A program made the translations under genes and the position numbers. Below, piece after piece: positions 19,656-28,532 of a stretch of 64,000 nucleotides of DNA. The notes under the pieces were generated by a model. It was not told where the DNA came from. It saw only the letters and a program-made list of their open reading frames with translations, and did not search any database. Numbering within the stretch: the first letter of the stretch is position 1; every line of letters starts with the position of its first letter. The DNA is taken from contig CAJTFW010000002.1 of the NCBI GenBank assembly GCA_910575445.1, positions 186,001 to 250,000 on the forward strand, given 5' to 3'. Source of the DNA: Lachnospiraceae bacterium. Lineage in GTDB: Bacteria; Bacillota; Clostridia; Lachnospirales; Lachnospiraceae.

Positions 19656-20647
19656 GAATCTTAGTCTACGATGTGGCGGCTGAGAGCGGCGGAGCGATGA
19701 CCGTTTTACAAAGCTTTTATGAAGAGTTTATCAAAGACCGCAAAAATCAATATGTATTTGTACTAAGCGTTGCCAGACTTGCTAAAAAGCCACATATGAA
19801 AGTGTGCAATTTTCCATGGATTAAGAAAAGCCCATTGCATCGGATGTATTTTGACTATTTTATAGCACACAGACTAGTAAAAAAATACAAGATTGACAAA
19901 GTGCTATCCTTGCAAAATATTGCGCTTCCTTTTGCCGGCGTGCCGCAGATAGTCTATGAACATAATGCATTGCCTTTTGCAGAGTATCGCTTTTTGCCCT
20001 GGGAAGCCTTTCGCCCATGGATGACACAACAAATCTTAGGCAGGATGATGAAGCGCTCGATTCGGCGGGCAGAAAAAGTGATGGTACAGACGAACTGGAT
20101 GAAAGAGGAGATTGTGAGAACCTGTCGAATTCCACAAGACAAGGTGGAGGTCAAATTTCCGCCGGTAGAGATGCTTAAGACAGCCCCTTATCATCTTGAT
20201 AAGGACAAGCCTGTATTTTTCTATCCAGCCAATGCGTCGGCTTATAAGAACCACAGAACGCTTTTAAAGGCATGTGAGCTTTTGCAGAAAAAAGGATATA
20301 AGAACTATCAGGTTATTCTAACAGTGACCGGCGAAGAGAATAAAGGTATTCAGGCGCTTAAAAAAGACGCTAAAGAAAAGGACCTTCCCATCTCTTTTCA
20401 AGGTGCTATGCCAAGGTGCGAGCTGTTTGACCTATATGCAGCCTCTGTGCTTGTCTTCCCTTCTTACATTGAGACGATAGGACTTCCGCTTTTAGAAGCA
20501 AAATCCGCGGGTGCATGGATAGTAGCCGCAGATTGCCTGTATGCAAGAGATATGGTTGGCGACTATAAAAGAGCCAGCTTCTTTCCGGCTTTGGACGCAA
20601 AAAAATTAAGCCATCAAATGCAGAGATTTTGCAGGAATGAAAAATAA
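19652..20647 (+). CDS. glycosyltransferase family 1/4
   Basis: 331 aa GT-B enzyme. It starts MRILVYDVAAESGGAMTVLQ, with the Gly-rich N-terminal loop used for acceptor binding. It then shows the inter-lobe NWMKEEIVRTCRIPQDKVEV segment and the donor-site stretch LYAASVLVFPSYIETIGLPLLEA near 260-282 with the EX7E-type glutamates. It has a 4-bp overlap with the oxidoreductase gene. It probably adds a sugar to the same repeat unit; specificity unknown. Confidence 0.85.
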   Translation: MRILVYDVAAESGGAMTVLQSFYEEFIKDRKNQYVFVLSVARLAKKPHMKVCNFPWIKKSPLHRMYFDYFIAHRLVKKYKIDKVLSLQNIALPFAGVPQIVYEHNALPFAEYRFLPWEAFRPWMTQQILGRMMKRSIRRAEKVMVQTNWMKEEIVRTCRIPQDKVEVKFPPVEMLKTAPYHLDKDKPVFFYPANASAYKNHRTLLKACELLQKKGYKNYQVILTVTGEENKGIQALKKDAKEKDLPISFQGAMPRCELFDLYAASVLVFPSYIETIGLPLLEAKSAGAWIVAADCLYARDMVGDYKRASFFPALDAKKLSHQMQRFCRNEK

Positions 20648-20662
20648 AGGAGTTTATTTGCT

Positions 20663-22234
20663 ATGAATGAGGATAAGATAGAACGAGGACTTTTGCTTTT
20701 TGGAAAAATCATGTTGGTGACAGTGGTGTTTGTCAATGCATGGATTACCTATCGATACTATTTTAACTTTATTACCTCAGATGATGCTTCGGAGCTAGTG
20801 CTCTCGAAGATGCTCGCAGCAGAAGGCGGGGTATTGTCTGCAAACTGGCATTATTCTACAGAGCTTGAGATTTTAAATACACAGCTTGTATACTCCTTTT
20901 TGTTTCGCTTTATTTCTAACTTTAAAGTAGTGCGTATCTTAGGGCAGGTGATATTAAGTGGGATTTTTCTGGCGTCTTATTATTTTTGCCTGTATAGTAT
21001 GAACAGGGAAAACGCAAAAAAGAGATTCTTTCTGACTGCTTTTTTACTTTTGATTCCAATCAGCGATGCATGGGTCTTTTTGGTGATGAAGACCTACTAT
21101 ATTCCGCATGTGGCAACTACTTTTGTGGCACTTGGCTTTGCGTGCCAGGTACAGAGGGAAGAACTTAGTAAAAGACAACATAGGATTATCCTGCTACTTG
21201 GCAGTCTGCTGGCTTTTGCAGGATGTTTAGAGGGAATGCGTCATATCCAGCTGATATATCTTCCCCTAGTGCTAAGCTCTCTTTGGATGCTATGGAATGC
21301 CTTGGAAACAGCAGAGTGGAACTTAAAAAGGCTATCGCTTCCACGCGGAATCCTGGAACATATCTGGTGGCTTTTATGTGCTGGAGCTGGAAATTTTATC
21401 AATGCTTCTGTATTGAGCGGCATCTATGATTACAGAGACCAAAACAATGCAATGTTTACTGAGACACTGGCCTTTGAAAATATAGAAAAAGTGTGGAACG
21501 CATTTCTGGAAGTAACAGGCTATACAGGGGAACAAAAGATGTTATCTTTTGGAGGAATCTGCAATGCATTGTCAGTTCTGGCAGCATGTGCACTGGTCTG
21601 TGTATTGATTTACTTGGTCTGTAATATAAAAAAGAAACAACAGACAGAGCAGCTGGTAATTGCAGCTGTTGTATTGTCTTTTGCACTGAGTATGTTTATT
21701 TTTATAGCATTGAAAACAGTATCTGCAAGATATGTGATGGCTTGTGTGGCGCCTATGGTGCTGTTTTTTATGTTTTTGGAAAGATTTCCTTTTTTAAAAA
21801 GAACGGTGATATTATTGGGAGCCTATGGTCTTATTTTAGTATTAGGAATTCATAAATACCATCAAATCCAGGTCAGTGATAAAAATGAAAATTTGCGGAA
21901 TGTGTATGAGTTTGTAATCTCTAATGATTATACTTATGGATATTCTACCTTTTGGTCTGGAAATCTTTTGACAGAGCTGACAAACGGAGCATTTCAGACA
22001 CGCAGTGTACGTGGAGACTATGAAAATCAAAAATTAAAGATTTATCACTGGCTGACACCTGTCCAAGTGGAATATCGGGAAGAACCCATTATCTGTATTC
22101 TGGAGAAAAGAAGAGTGGAAGACCTTCCGCTTCCAGAGAACTGGAACATGCTGATGGAAGATGAAGAATACATGATTTATGGATTGCCAGCACATAAAGA
22201 AGTAGAGGAATACCTGGAAAAAAGACAGCTTTAG
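20663..22234 (+). CDS. polytopic membrane protein, GT-C-like, function unknown
   Basis: 523 aa with about eleven hydrophobic segments. The first outer loop has FITSDDASELVLSKMLAAEG, an acidic DD pair directly after helix one, as in GT-C glycosyltransferases and as in the protein at 10268-11944. A soluble C-terminal part of about 100 residues (TYGYSTFWSGNLLTELTNGA) follows the last helix. The start has a GGAG site at suitable distance after a 15-bp gap. It could transfer a sugar from a polyprenyl carrier to the growing glycan. This is inferred from topology and neighbours only. Confidence 0.6.
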   Translation: MNEDKIERGLLLFGKIMLVTVVFVNAWITYRYYFNFITSDDASELVLSKMLAAEGGVLSANWHYSTELEILNTQLVYSFLFRFISNFKVVRILGQVILSGIFLASYYFCLYSMNRENAKKRFFLTAFLLLIPISDAWVFLVMKTYYIPHVATTFVALGFACQVQREELSKRQHRIILLLGSLLAFAGCLEGMRHIQLIYLPLVLSSLWMLWNALETAEWNLKRLSLPRGILEHIWWLLCAGAGNFINASVLSGIYDYRDQNNAMFTETLAFENIEKVWNAFLEVTGYTGEQKMLSFGGICNALSVLAACALVCVLIYLVCNIKKKQQTEQLVIAAVVLSFALSMFIFIALKTVSARYVMACVAPMVLFFMFLERFPFLKRTVILLGAYGLILVLGIHKYHQIQVSDKNENLRNVYEFVISNDYTYGYSTFWSGNLLTELTNGAFQTRSVRGDYENQKLKIYHWLTPVQVEYREEPIICILEKRRVEDLPLPENWNMLMEDEEYMIYGLPAHKEVEEYLEKRQL

Positions 22235-22255
22235 TAGAACTAAGAGAGGAAATAT

Positions 22256-24142
22256 ATGGGTCAAAAGATAAAACTGTGGAAAAATTCTATCAGGGATATA
22301 ATAAAATGCATCGGCTTGGTATTGTGCTTTATGATAATGGAGATGGTCTTTCGGATACAGCCAGAGATTGGAGTTCGCTATGTACTAGTAACCGATAAAG
22401 TACCAGTCTTATTTGATTTTTTCTATGGAATTATTTTTATGATACTGATAGCTGTAATTCCAGCGAAATGGAAAAAGCTAAAAAGAGGAACTTATATAGT
22501 GTTCTATACTTTTTTGGGCTTTTTTATGTTGTCACAATACATATATTGTAGAATTTTTGACAGAATTTATGGTTTAAAGACGTTGCAGTATGTCGGTGAA
22601 GGCAGTGATTTTGCCGCGATGGTATTTTCTTATTTTGACCGTTCTTTTTTTATGTTTTTGCTGATGCTGATACTTATAGGTGTAATTGGATGGTTTTTGC
22701 TTCCTGACTTTCCCTTTCCATTATCAGGATGGAAAAAGGCAGTGATAGCAGCGCTGTTGTCTACAGGAAGCATTGCAGGGATTTTGTTGCTTCCATGTTT
22801 GCTTAAAGCACCACCAGAGAGTGGCAAAGGTGCTTATTGGTTTAAGAAAACAGTTTATGAAGAATGGACTGATAATAAACGGGCAGTCAGTATGTTTGGC
22901 GCGTATGAGTTTTTGTTTCGGGATTGTTATCTGTTTTTGCAGAAAACAGAAGTTTCAGAAGAAGATGTGGCTTATGTGACAGAATATTTTTCTGAAAATA
23001 TCCAAACAGAGAATCATATGACAAGTATATTGGAAGGAAAGAATCTGATTCTGGTATTGATGGAGAGCATTGACGATTGGTTAGTCAATGAGGAGACGAT
23101 GCCTACTATATGTAAAATGATGGAGGAAGGCATCCAATTTACCAATATGTATACACCAATCTTTGGAAGTGCTGCTACTTTAAACTCAGAGTTTTGTAGT
23201 TATACAGGGCTAACAGCACCGGCAGACGGGACACCCTTGGTATATTATACGAACTTACACTATCCCTATAGTCTTCCCAATCTGTTTCGGGGAAGTGGGT
23301 ATATTGCAAGGTCTTTTCACTATAATCTGGGAGAGTTTTATAATCGGCAAAATATCCATGCTTCCATTGGCTTTGAAGAATATGTCTCTTATCTGAATTA
23401 TGAGGAAGATAAGATTGCGCAACATGACAATATTCTGACAGAAAATGAAGAACTCTATCAGAAATTAACAGAAAACACTCCTTTTTTTGATTTTGTTATT
23501 ACATTTAGCGCTCATTCAACGATTGGAGCGACAAAGTCTTATTCTCATGCAGACGAAGCCCTAGAGCTTTATCCTGAGTATTTAGGAAAATATGATTCCG
23601 AGGAGATGGATTCTATCAGTGCGAAAGCAAGACTGACCGATGATATGTTTGCTGGATTGCTAGAAAGGCTAAAAGAAGATGATTTTCTAAAAGATACTGT
23701 GATTATTGCATATGGAGACCATTATGATTACACAATTTTGGACCAAAATTATCTTAAAGAGCTCTCGAACGCAGAAAATGTATATGAGCTGTCAAAAACG
23801 CCGTTTTTTATATGGTCAGAAGGAATTGAGGCACAAAAGATAACCAAGGTTGTAAATACTACGGATATATATCCAACTATATGCAATTTATTTGGCCTGG
23901 ATAATCAGAATTGTTTTATAGGAAATGATATATTTGATGAGACATATCAGGGCTATGCTTACTGGCAGGACGGCTCTTATATTATATCGGAAGGAGCTTT
24001 CTATGGTTCTAAAGGAAGCTATATTGGTGAGATAGAAGATAAGAAGAAAGAAGAGATGGAGAAGTTAGTATCGGAAAAGCTAAAAATCAATCAATTAGTC
24101 TTAGAGACCGATTACTTTCGGGATTTTGAAAAAAGAAATTGA
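22256..24142 (+). CDS. LtaS-type sulfatase-fold phosphoglycerol transferase
   Basis: 628 aa. Five membrane segments (within about residues 15-190) are followed by an extracytoplasmic sulfatase-fold domain. The domain opens with NLILVLMESIDDWL (metal-binding Glu) and has SAATLNSEF with Thr308 as the expected nucleophile. It carries FSAHSTIG and ends with the metal site AYGDHYDY near 484-491. LtaS proteins polymerise or attach glycerol phosphate from phosphatidylglycerol. At the end of a polysaccharide operon it may decorate the glycan with glycerol phosphate rather than build a lipoteichoic acid; that is inference. The start follows the preceding gene by 21 bp. Confidence 0.88.
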   Translation: MGQKIKLWKNSIRDIIKCIGLVLCFMIMEMVFRIQPEIGVRYVLVTDKVPVLFDFFYGIIFMILIAVIPAKWKKLKRGTYIVFYTFLGFFMLSQYIYCRIFDRIYGLKTLQYVGEGSDFAAMVFSYFDRSFFMFLLMLILIGVIGWFLLPDFPFPLSGWKKAVIAALLSTGSIAGILLLPCLLKAPPESGKGAYWFKKTVYEEWTDNKRAVSMFGAYEFLFRDCYLFLQKTEVSEEDVAYVTEYFSENIQTENHMTSILEGKNLILVLMESIDDWLVNEETMPTICKMMEEGIQFTNMYTPIFGSAATLNSEFCSYTGLTAPADGTPLVYYTNLHYPYSLPNLFRGSGYIARSFHYNLGEFYNRQNIHASIGFEEYVSYLNYEEDKIAQHDNILTENEELYQKLTENTPFFDFVITFSAHSTIGATKSYSHADEALELYPEYLGKYDSEEMDSISAKARLTDDMFAGLLERLKEDDFLKDTVIIAYGDHYDYTILDQNYLKELSNAENVYELSKTPFFIWSEGIEAQKITKVVNTTDIYPTICNLFGLDNQNCFIGNDIFDETYQGYAYWQDGSYIISEGAFYGSKGSYIGEIEDKKKEEMEKLVSEKLKINQLVLETDYFRDFEKRN

Positions 24143-24220
24143 AAAATCATGTAAAATGTTATATATTAGGAAAAACAGCAGCATTGCTGTCTAGTAAGAA
24201 AGATAAAAGGATGGATTGCT

Positions 24221-24727
24221 ATGGCATTATTACAGGAATGGAAGAAAATTGCATATGATGAAACAAAGGACAAAGGAGCGATTCAGAGATTTTGGGCGAA
24301 TTATTTTAATCTGGAAAAGGGCGTCTATGAAAAGCTTCTGACAGAGCCAGATGTAGAAGTCAAAGGAACGGTCAAAGAATTGGCAGAAAAATATAATCTG
24401 AGCGTGATGGAGATGACCGGCTTTTTGGATGGTATCAACGACAGTCTGGTGACCCCTAATCCGATTGAGGAGATGGAAGAGGACACCATTGTTAGCCTTT
24501 TATTTGATAAAGCAAGGCTCTACAAAAATATGGTGGACGCCAAAGCAGACTGGCTGTATGAGCTGCCACAGTGGAAAGAGATATTTGACGATGCAACCAG
24601 AAAAGAATTATATCTGGAGCAGAAAAAATCTGGCACGGTAGTCAAGGGTCCAAAGATTGGGCGCAATGACCCTTGTCCATGCGGAAGCGGCAAAAAATAT
24701 AAGCAGTGCTGTGGAAAAAAGGCTTGA
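24221..24727 (+). CDS. SEC-C metal-binding-motif protein
   Basis: 168 aa, cytoplasmic. The C-terminus [21 protein letters not shown] is the zinc-binding SEC-C motif (C-x-C-x8-CC) also found at the end of SecA. The helical N-terminal part resembles short Lachnospiraceae proteins of unknown role that carry the motif alone. Its TGA stop overlaps the -35 box of the downstream thrS promoter. Function unknown; the motif may mediate ribosome or protein binding. Confidence 0.85.
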   Translation: MALLQEWKKIAYDETKDKGAIQRFWANYFNLEKGVYEKLLTEPDVEVKGTVKELAEKYNLSVMEMTGFLDGINDSLVTPNPIEEMEEDTIVSLLFDKARLYKNMVDAKADWLYELPQWKEIFDDATRKELYLEQKKSGTVVKGPKIGRNDPCPCGSGKKYKQCCGKKA

Positions 24728-24751
24728 CAAGTGTTTGGGAAATGCTATAAT
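24724..24751 (+). promoter_or_regulatory. sigma-A promoter of the thrS T-box leader
   Basis: TTGACA, 16-bp spacer, TATAAT. The -35 box overlaps the stop codon of the SEC-C gene. Confidence 0.85.
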
Positions 24752-24990
24752 TGAGTAACAATGAAACAGGCAAATACGTGGACAGGAAGAGTAGGATAGG
24801 AAACCTTGCAGAGAGAGCTGCAGATGGTGTGAGCAGCTTATGGGGCACTAATCTGAAGACCACCCTGGAGTGGCTTTTATACAGCCCGGCAGACGCCGTT
24901 ATCGTCAAATGAGTGGTGCAAACAATTAGGGTGGAACCGCGGCAAGATGTCGTCCCTGAACAGTCAATTAGGCTGTTCAGGGTTTTTTTT
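24752..24990 (+). ncRNA. T-box riboswitch (threonine) controlling thrS
   Basis: The leader between promoter and thrS holds the T-box core AGGGTGGAACCGCGG at about 24928-24942, followed by a Rho-independent terminator. Upstream lies the Stem I region with an AGAGTAGGA-type loop and a GCTGCAGATGGTGTGAGCAGC arm. A threonine codon ACC in the sequence AAGACCACCCTGG near 24860 is the likely specifier. Uncharged tRNA-Thr would pair with specifier and T-box and stabilise the antiterminator. Stem assignments were made by eye. Confidence 0.9.
24954..24990 (+). terminator. T-box regulated terminator
   Basis: CCCTGAACAG pairs with CTGTTCAGGG around the loop TCAATTAGG, followed by eight T residues. This is the off-state hairpin of the T-box leader. 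Confidence 0.92.
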
Positions 24991-25021
24991 ATGGAATTTT
25001 GAACAGGAGGTATAAAAGAAG

Positions 25022-26977
25022 ATGAAGATTACATTAAAAGATGGCTCTGTCAAAGAATATGCAGAGAGTAAGGCAGTGATTGATATTGCCTATGAGATTA
25101 GCGAAGGACTCGCACGGGCGGCTTGTGCCGGAGAAGTGGACGGAGAAATTGTGGATTTGCGGACAGTCCTTGACAAAGACTGCACACTGAGTATCTTAAC
25201 AGCCAGAGATGAAGCAGGGCTTCGGGTGCTGCGCCATACCTGTTCGCATGTCTTGGCAGAAGCAGTAAAAAATCTGTATCCTGATGCCAAGTTGACGATT
25301 GGACCATCTATCGATAATGGTTACTATTATGATTTTGATGCGGCTCCATTTTCCAGAGAGGACTTGGATAAGATTGAAAAAGAGATGAAGAAAATCATCA
25401 AAAAAGGTGCGAAGCTAGAGCGTTTTACTCTGCCAAGAGAGGAAGCTATCAAATTGATGGAGGAAAAGGGAGAGCCTTATAAAGTAGAGCTGATTCAGGA
25501 CCTTCCAGAAGACGCAGAGATTTCCTTCTACCGCCAGGGAGAGTTTGTAGACCTTTGTGCAGGACCGCATCTGATGAGTGTAAAGGGTATTAAGGCGTTT
25601 AAGCTGACATCTTCTTCCGGGGCGTATTGGAGAGGAGATTCAGATAAGGCGATGCTTCAGCGTATCTATGGAAGCGCTTTTGCAACCAAGGAAGAGTTGG
25701 AGGCATATTTACAGCATCTTGAGGATATTAAAAAACGTGACCACAATAAGCTAGGGCGCGAGTTAGAGCTCTTTACCACCGTTGATGTTATCGGTCAGGG
25801 TCTGCCGCTTTTGATGCCAAAGGGTGCAAAGATTATCCAGACACTGCAAAGATGGATTGAGGATGAAGAGGAGAATAACTGGGGGTATGTCCGCACCAAG
25901 ACACCTTTGATGGCCAAAAGTGACCTCTATAAAATATCTGGTCACTGGGGCCACTACAAGGAGGGAATGTTTGTATTAGGAGACGAAGAAAAAGACAAAG
26001 AAGTTTTTGCACTTCGCCCAATGACCTGTCCATTCCAATATTATGTATATAAAGCAAGCCAGAAATCCTATCGGGATTTGCCACTTCGCTATGGAGAGAC
26101 TTCTACCTTGTTCCGCAATGAGGATTCTGGTGAGATGCATGGACTTACCCGTGTACGTCAGTTTACCATCTCTGAAGGACATCTGATTGTTCGTCCTGAC
26201 CAGATGGTGGAAGAATTTAAAGGCTGTCTGGCACTGGCAAAAAAATGTCTGACAACGCTTGGTGTGGAAGAAGACGTCACCTATCATCTCTCCAAATGGG
26301 ACCCCAATAACCGGGAAAAATATATTGGAGAACCAGAAGTATGGGAAGAGACCGAAGAGCATATCCGTCAGATTCTTACAGAGCTTGAGATTCCGTTTGT
26401 GGAAGATATAGGTGAGGCGGCATTCTATGGTCCCAAAGTAGATATCAATGCCAAGAATGTATATGGCAAAGAAGATACGATGATTACGGTTCAATGGGAT
26501 GCACTTTTAGCAGAGCAGTTTGATATGTACTATATTGACCAAAATGGTGAGAAAGTACGTCCGTATATTATCCATCGTACCTCAATTGGATGTTATGAGC
26601 GTACCCTGGCATGGTTGATTGAGAAATATGCGGGAATGTTCCCGACTTGGCTTTGCCCGGAGCAGGTGCGTATCCTTCCTATCTCTGACAAATATCTGTC
26701 CTATGCAGAGAAAGTAGATAAGGAATTAAAGGCGAATGGTATCCTCTCCACCGTGGATGCAAGAGCAGAGAAGATTGGATATAAGATTCGCGAGGCAAGA
26801 CTTATGAAGCTTCCATATATGCTTGTCGTAGGCGAGAAAGAAGAAGCAGAAGGTAAAGTGGCAGTGAGAAGCCGTTTCTTAGGAGACGAAGGACCCAAGG
26901 CGCTCTCAGAGTTTATAGACGATATCTGTCGCGAAATCCGTACAAAGGAGATTCGTAAGATTGAGGTAGAGGAGTAA
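25022..26977 (+). CDS. thrS: threonyl-tRNA synthetase
   Basis: 651 aa, full length class II synthetase. Domain order: TGS (residues 1-60), editing/SAD domain (HTCSHVLAEAVKNLYPDA with HxxxH near 73-77, and YRQGEFVDLCAGPH), catalytic core with MTCPFQYYVYK, TRVRQFTISEGH and DINAKNVYGKEDTMITVQWD, and the anticodon-binding domain (PEQVRILPISDKYLSYAEKV). Its GGAGG site precedes the ATG well. Expression should be set by the upstream threonine T-box. Confidence 0.97.
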   Translation: MKITLKDGSVKEYAESKAVIDIAYEISEGLARAACAGEVDGEIVDLRTVLDKDCTLSILTARDEAGLRVLRHTCSHVLAEAVKNLYPDAKLTIGPSIDNGYYYDFDAAPFSREDLDKIEKEMKKIIKKGAKLERFTLPREEAIKLMEEKGEPYKVELIQDLPEDAEISFYRQGEFVDLCAGPHLMSVKGIKAFKLTSSSGAYWRGDSDKAMLQRIYGSAFATKEELEAYLQHLEDIKKRDHNKLGRELELFTTVDVIGQGLPLLMPKGAKIIQTLQRWIEDEEENNWGYVRTKTPLMAKSDLYKISGHWGHYKEGMFVLGDEEKDKEVFALRPMTCPFQYYVYKASQKSYRDLPLRYGETSTLFRNEDSGEMHGLTRVRQFTISEGHLIVRPDQMVEEFKGCLALAKKCLTTLGVEEDVTYHLSKWDPNNREKYIGEPEVWEETEEHIRQILTELEIPFVEDIGEAAFYGPKVDINAKNVYGKEDTMITVQWDALLAEQFDMYYIDQNGEKVRPYIIHRTSIGCYERTLAWLIEKYAGMFPTWLCPEQVRILPISDKYLSYAEKVDKELKANGILSTVDARAEKIGYKIREARLMKLPYMLVVGEKEEAEGKVAVRSRFLGDEGPKALSEFIDDICREIRTKEIRKIEVEE

Positions 26978-28156
26978 ATGCAGAAAATAGCAGGTGTGTT
27001 GGCAACTGCCGTAGTATGTTCGCTTCTTTTGCTATATCAGAATGTAGTGGCATTGAAGGGAGTAGATTCCCCTTTAGAGCAAGACCACACAAAAAAAGAA
27101 AGCACATTAGAAGGTTATGAAGAACCAGAAGAAGCAGTAGGATATCTTCTGTATCAGGTTCAACAGAGAAATCTCGATGCAGCGCTTCGCATCTGTGCGG
27201 TCAGTGATGTGGCTGAATATTTTTATATGACGGGGTATTTAAATCATACAGAAAATTTTCCCGGCTTGGAATTGATACCTCCGCCAGACAGAGAAAATGC
27301 TGCATATATTGAGATTGCAAGACTTCGGATGGCTTATGAGTATGCGGCTTTGTTTGAACAGCTGTGCCAGGAACTCCCATCTGACGGGCAGATAAAGATT
27401 TTATCTATTCAAAAAGATGAGCCAGCTAATCCAGATGGGTTGTACTATCAGAGAAGAAGTGAAATCAGTGATATTCTGGGCTGTAGGGATGTCTGCGAGA
27501 TAATTGCTTATGTGGAAGCAGACGGTGTGGTGAAAGAGCTTCATTTCTCACTGGCAAAATACAAACGGTTTTGGAAAATCATCTTATATCATGATTTTGA
27601 CCATACAACAAGTACATCTGTTGTGTCTGATGCTGGTATGCCAGCAGATACATTTTTGGAAGAATGGGATGATAGTCTTGTAAAAGATGTGGTACTTCCG
27701 AAGAATTATTATATTCTTCCTGAAGTAAAAGCGGCCACACCGGAAGAACTGGTCTCGAATCTGACCTTGTATCTGCAAAGGGGAGATGCACTCTCGGCGA
27801 TGTCCTATTTTGCTTTTGTAAGTACAGAAGATAGAGCAAAAGTTAGTTCGCAGCTGTTAGCGGGACAGAACGAGATTGCCAAGATGATGCAATGGTTCTA
27901 TTATCGTATGCTTTTATATGATGAAAATAAGCTTGCATGGGCCAGCCGGCATTATGAAGATGAGCCAGAATATATCCCAGAGCTTTTAGATACTACCAAT
28001 ATGATTTTTACGGAATTTATGATTCATGAGTGGGCAGAGTTAGAGCCTGGGAAGAAGGGCTGCCGGATTGGATACTTTTATGGGAATCAATATTTTAGCA
28101 ATTATCTTGTGCTGGTTGATAGAGATGGATGGATGCTGGAAAGTATAGGGGAATAA
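26978..28156 (+). CDS. membrane-anchored or secreted protein of unknown function
   Basis: 392 aa with one N-terminal hydrophobic segment (AGVLATAVVCSLLLLYQNVV, residues 5-24) and no lipobox, so either a signal anchor or an uncleaved signal. The rest is soluble with two similar halves by eye: EPEEAVGYLLYQVQQRNLDAA near 49 and TPEELVSNLTLYLQRGDALSA near 253 both precede helical segments, hinting at an internal duplication. The ATG follows the thrS stop with no gap, and the thrS 3' end supplies GAGGTAGAGGAG as ribosome-binding site, so translation is coupled. No family recognised. Confidence 0.7.
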   Translation: MQKIAGVLATAVVCSLLLLYQNVVALKGVDSPLEQDHTKKESTLEGYEEPEEAVGYLLYQVQQRNLDAALRICAVSDVAEYFYMTGYLNHTENFPGLELIPPPDRENAAYIEIARLRMAYEYAALFEQLCQELPSDGQIKILSIQKDEPANPDGLYYQRRSEISDILGCRDVCEIIAYVEADGVVKELHFSLAKYKRFWKIILYHDFDHTTSTSVVSDAGMPADTFLEEWDDSLVKDVVLPKNYYILPEVKAATPEELVSNLTLYLQRGDALSAMSYFAFVSTEDRAKVSSQLLAGQNEIAKMMQWFYYRMLLYDENKLAWASRHYEDEPEYIPELLDTTNMIFTEFMIHEWAELEPGKKGCRIGYFYGNQYFSNYLVLVDRDGWMLESIGE

Positions 28157-28166
28157 TAGGATTTTC

Positions 28167-28209
28167 TATGTCTTCTGAATGAAAAACATGTTCAGAAGAC
28201 ATATTTTCC
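28167..28209 (+). terminator. Rho-independent terminator of the thrS operon
   Basis: TATGTCTTCTGAA pairs perfectly with TTCAGAAGACATA around TGAAAAACATG, followed by TTTTCCTT. Confidence 0.88.
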
Positions 28210-28230
28210 TTAAAAATTTTAAAAAATCTG

Positions 28231-28259
28231 TTGACAAGTTGTTACAGTTTTGGTATGAT
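28231..28259 (+). promoter_or_regulatory. sigma-A promoter of the tRNA-Val/tRNA-Met pair
   Basis: TTGACA, 17-bp spacer, TATGAT, 33 bp before the mature tRNA-Val start. Confidence 0.88.
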
Positions 28260-28291
28260 AACGGAGTCGGTTGTGAGACAGACAAATATAT

Positions 28292-28364
28292 GGGATCTTA
28301 GCTCAGCTGGGAGAGCATCTGCCTTACAAGCAGAGGGTCATAGGTTCGAGCCCTATAGGTCCCA
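28292..28364 (+). tRNA. tRNA-Val (anticodon TAC)
   Basis: Acceptor GGGATCT pairs with AGGTCCC (one T-G). The D arm GCTCAGCTGGGAGAGC, anticodon stem TCTGC/GCAGA with loop CTTACAA, and T arm ATAGGTTCGAGCCCTAT are all present. CCA is not encoded. Confidence 0.96.
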
Positions 28365-28379
28365 TTGAAAAACAAATAT

Positions 28380-28453
28380 GGCGAGATAGCTCAGCTGGCT
28401 AGAGCACACGGTTCATACCCGTGGTGTCGAGGGTTCGAGTCCCCCTCTCGCTA
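28380..28453 (+). tRNA. tRNA-Met (anticodon CAT, elongator-type)
   Basis: Acceptor GGCGAGA pairs with TCTCGCT (terminal G-T). D arm GCTCAGCTGGCTAGAGC, anticodon stem CACGG/CCGTG with loop TTCATAC, and a T arm with GGTTCGAGTCC are present. A CAT anticodon could also be a lysidine-modified tRNA-Ile; the elongator tRNA-Met reading is favoured by overall similarity. CCA is not encoded. Confidence 0.9.
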
Positions 28454-28466
28454 CTGTAAAGAGAGT

Positions 28467-28506
28467 CGGAAAACGTTAATTTATTTACGTTTTCCGTATT
28501 TTTTAT
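28467..28506 (+). terminator. terminator after the tRNA pair
   Basis: CGGAAAACGT pairs with ACGTTTTCCG around TAATTTATTT, followed by TATTTTTTATT. Confidence 0.88.
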
Positions 28507-28532
28507 TCAGAATTTCTGAATTGGTGGAGAAG

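Noticed and set aside
28365-28532. Upstream extension of the fucosyltransferase frame through the tRNA-Met gene
   Set aside because: The open frame crosses a tRNA and its terminator. The family-typical N-terminus and a ribosome-binding site are at 28533.
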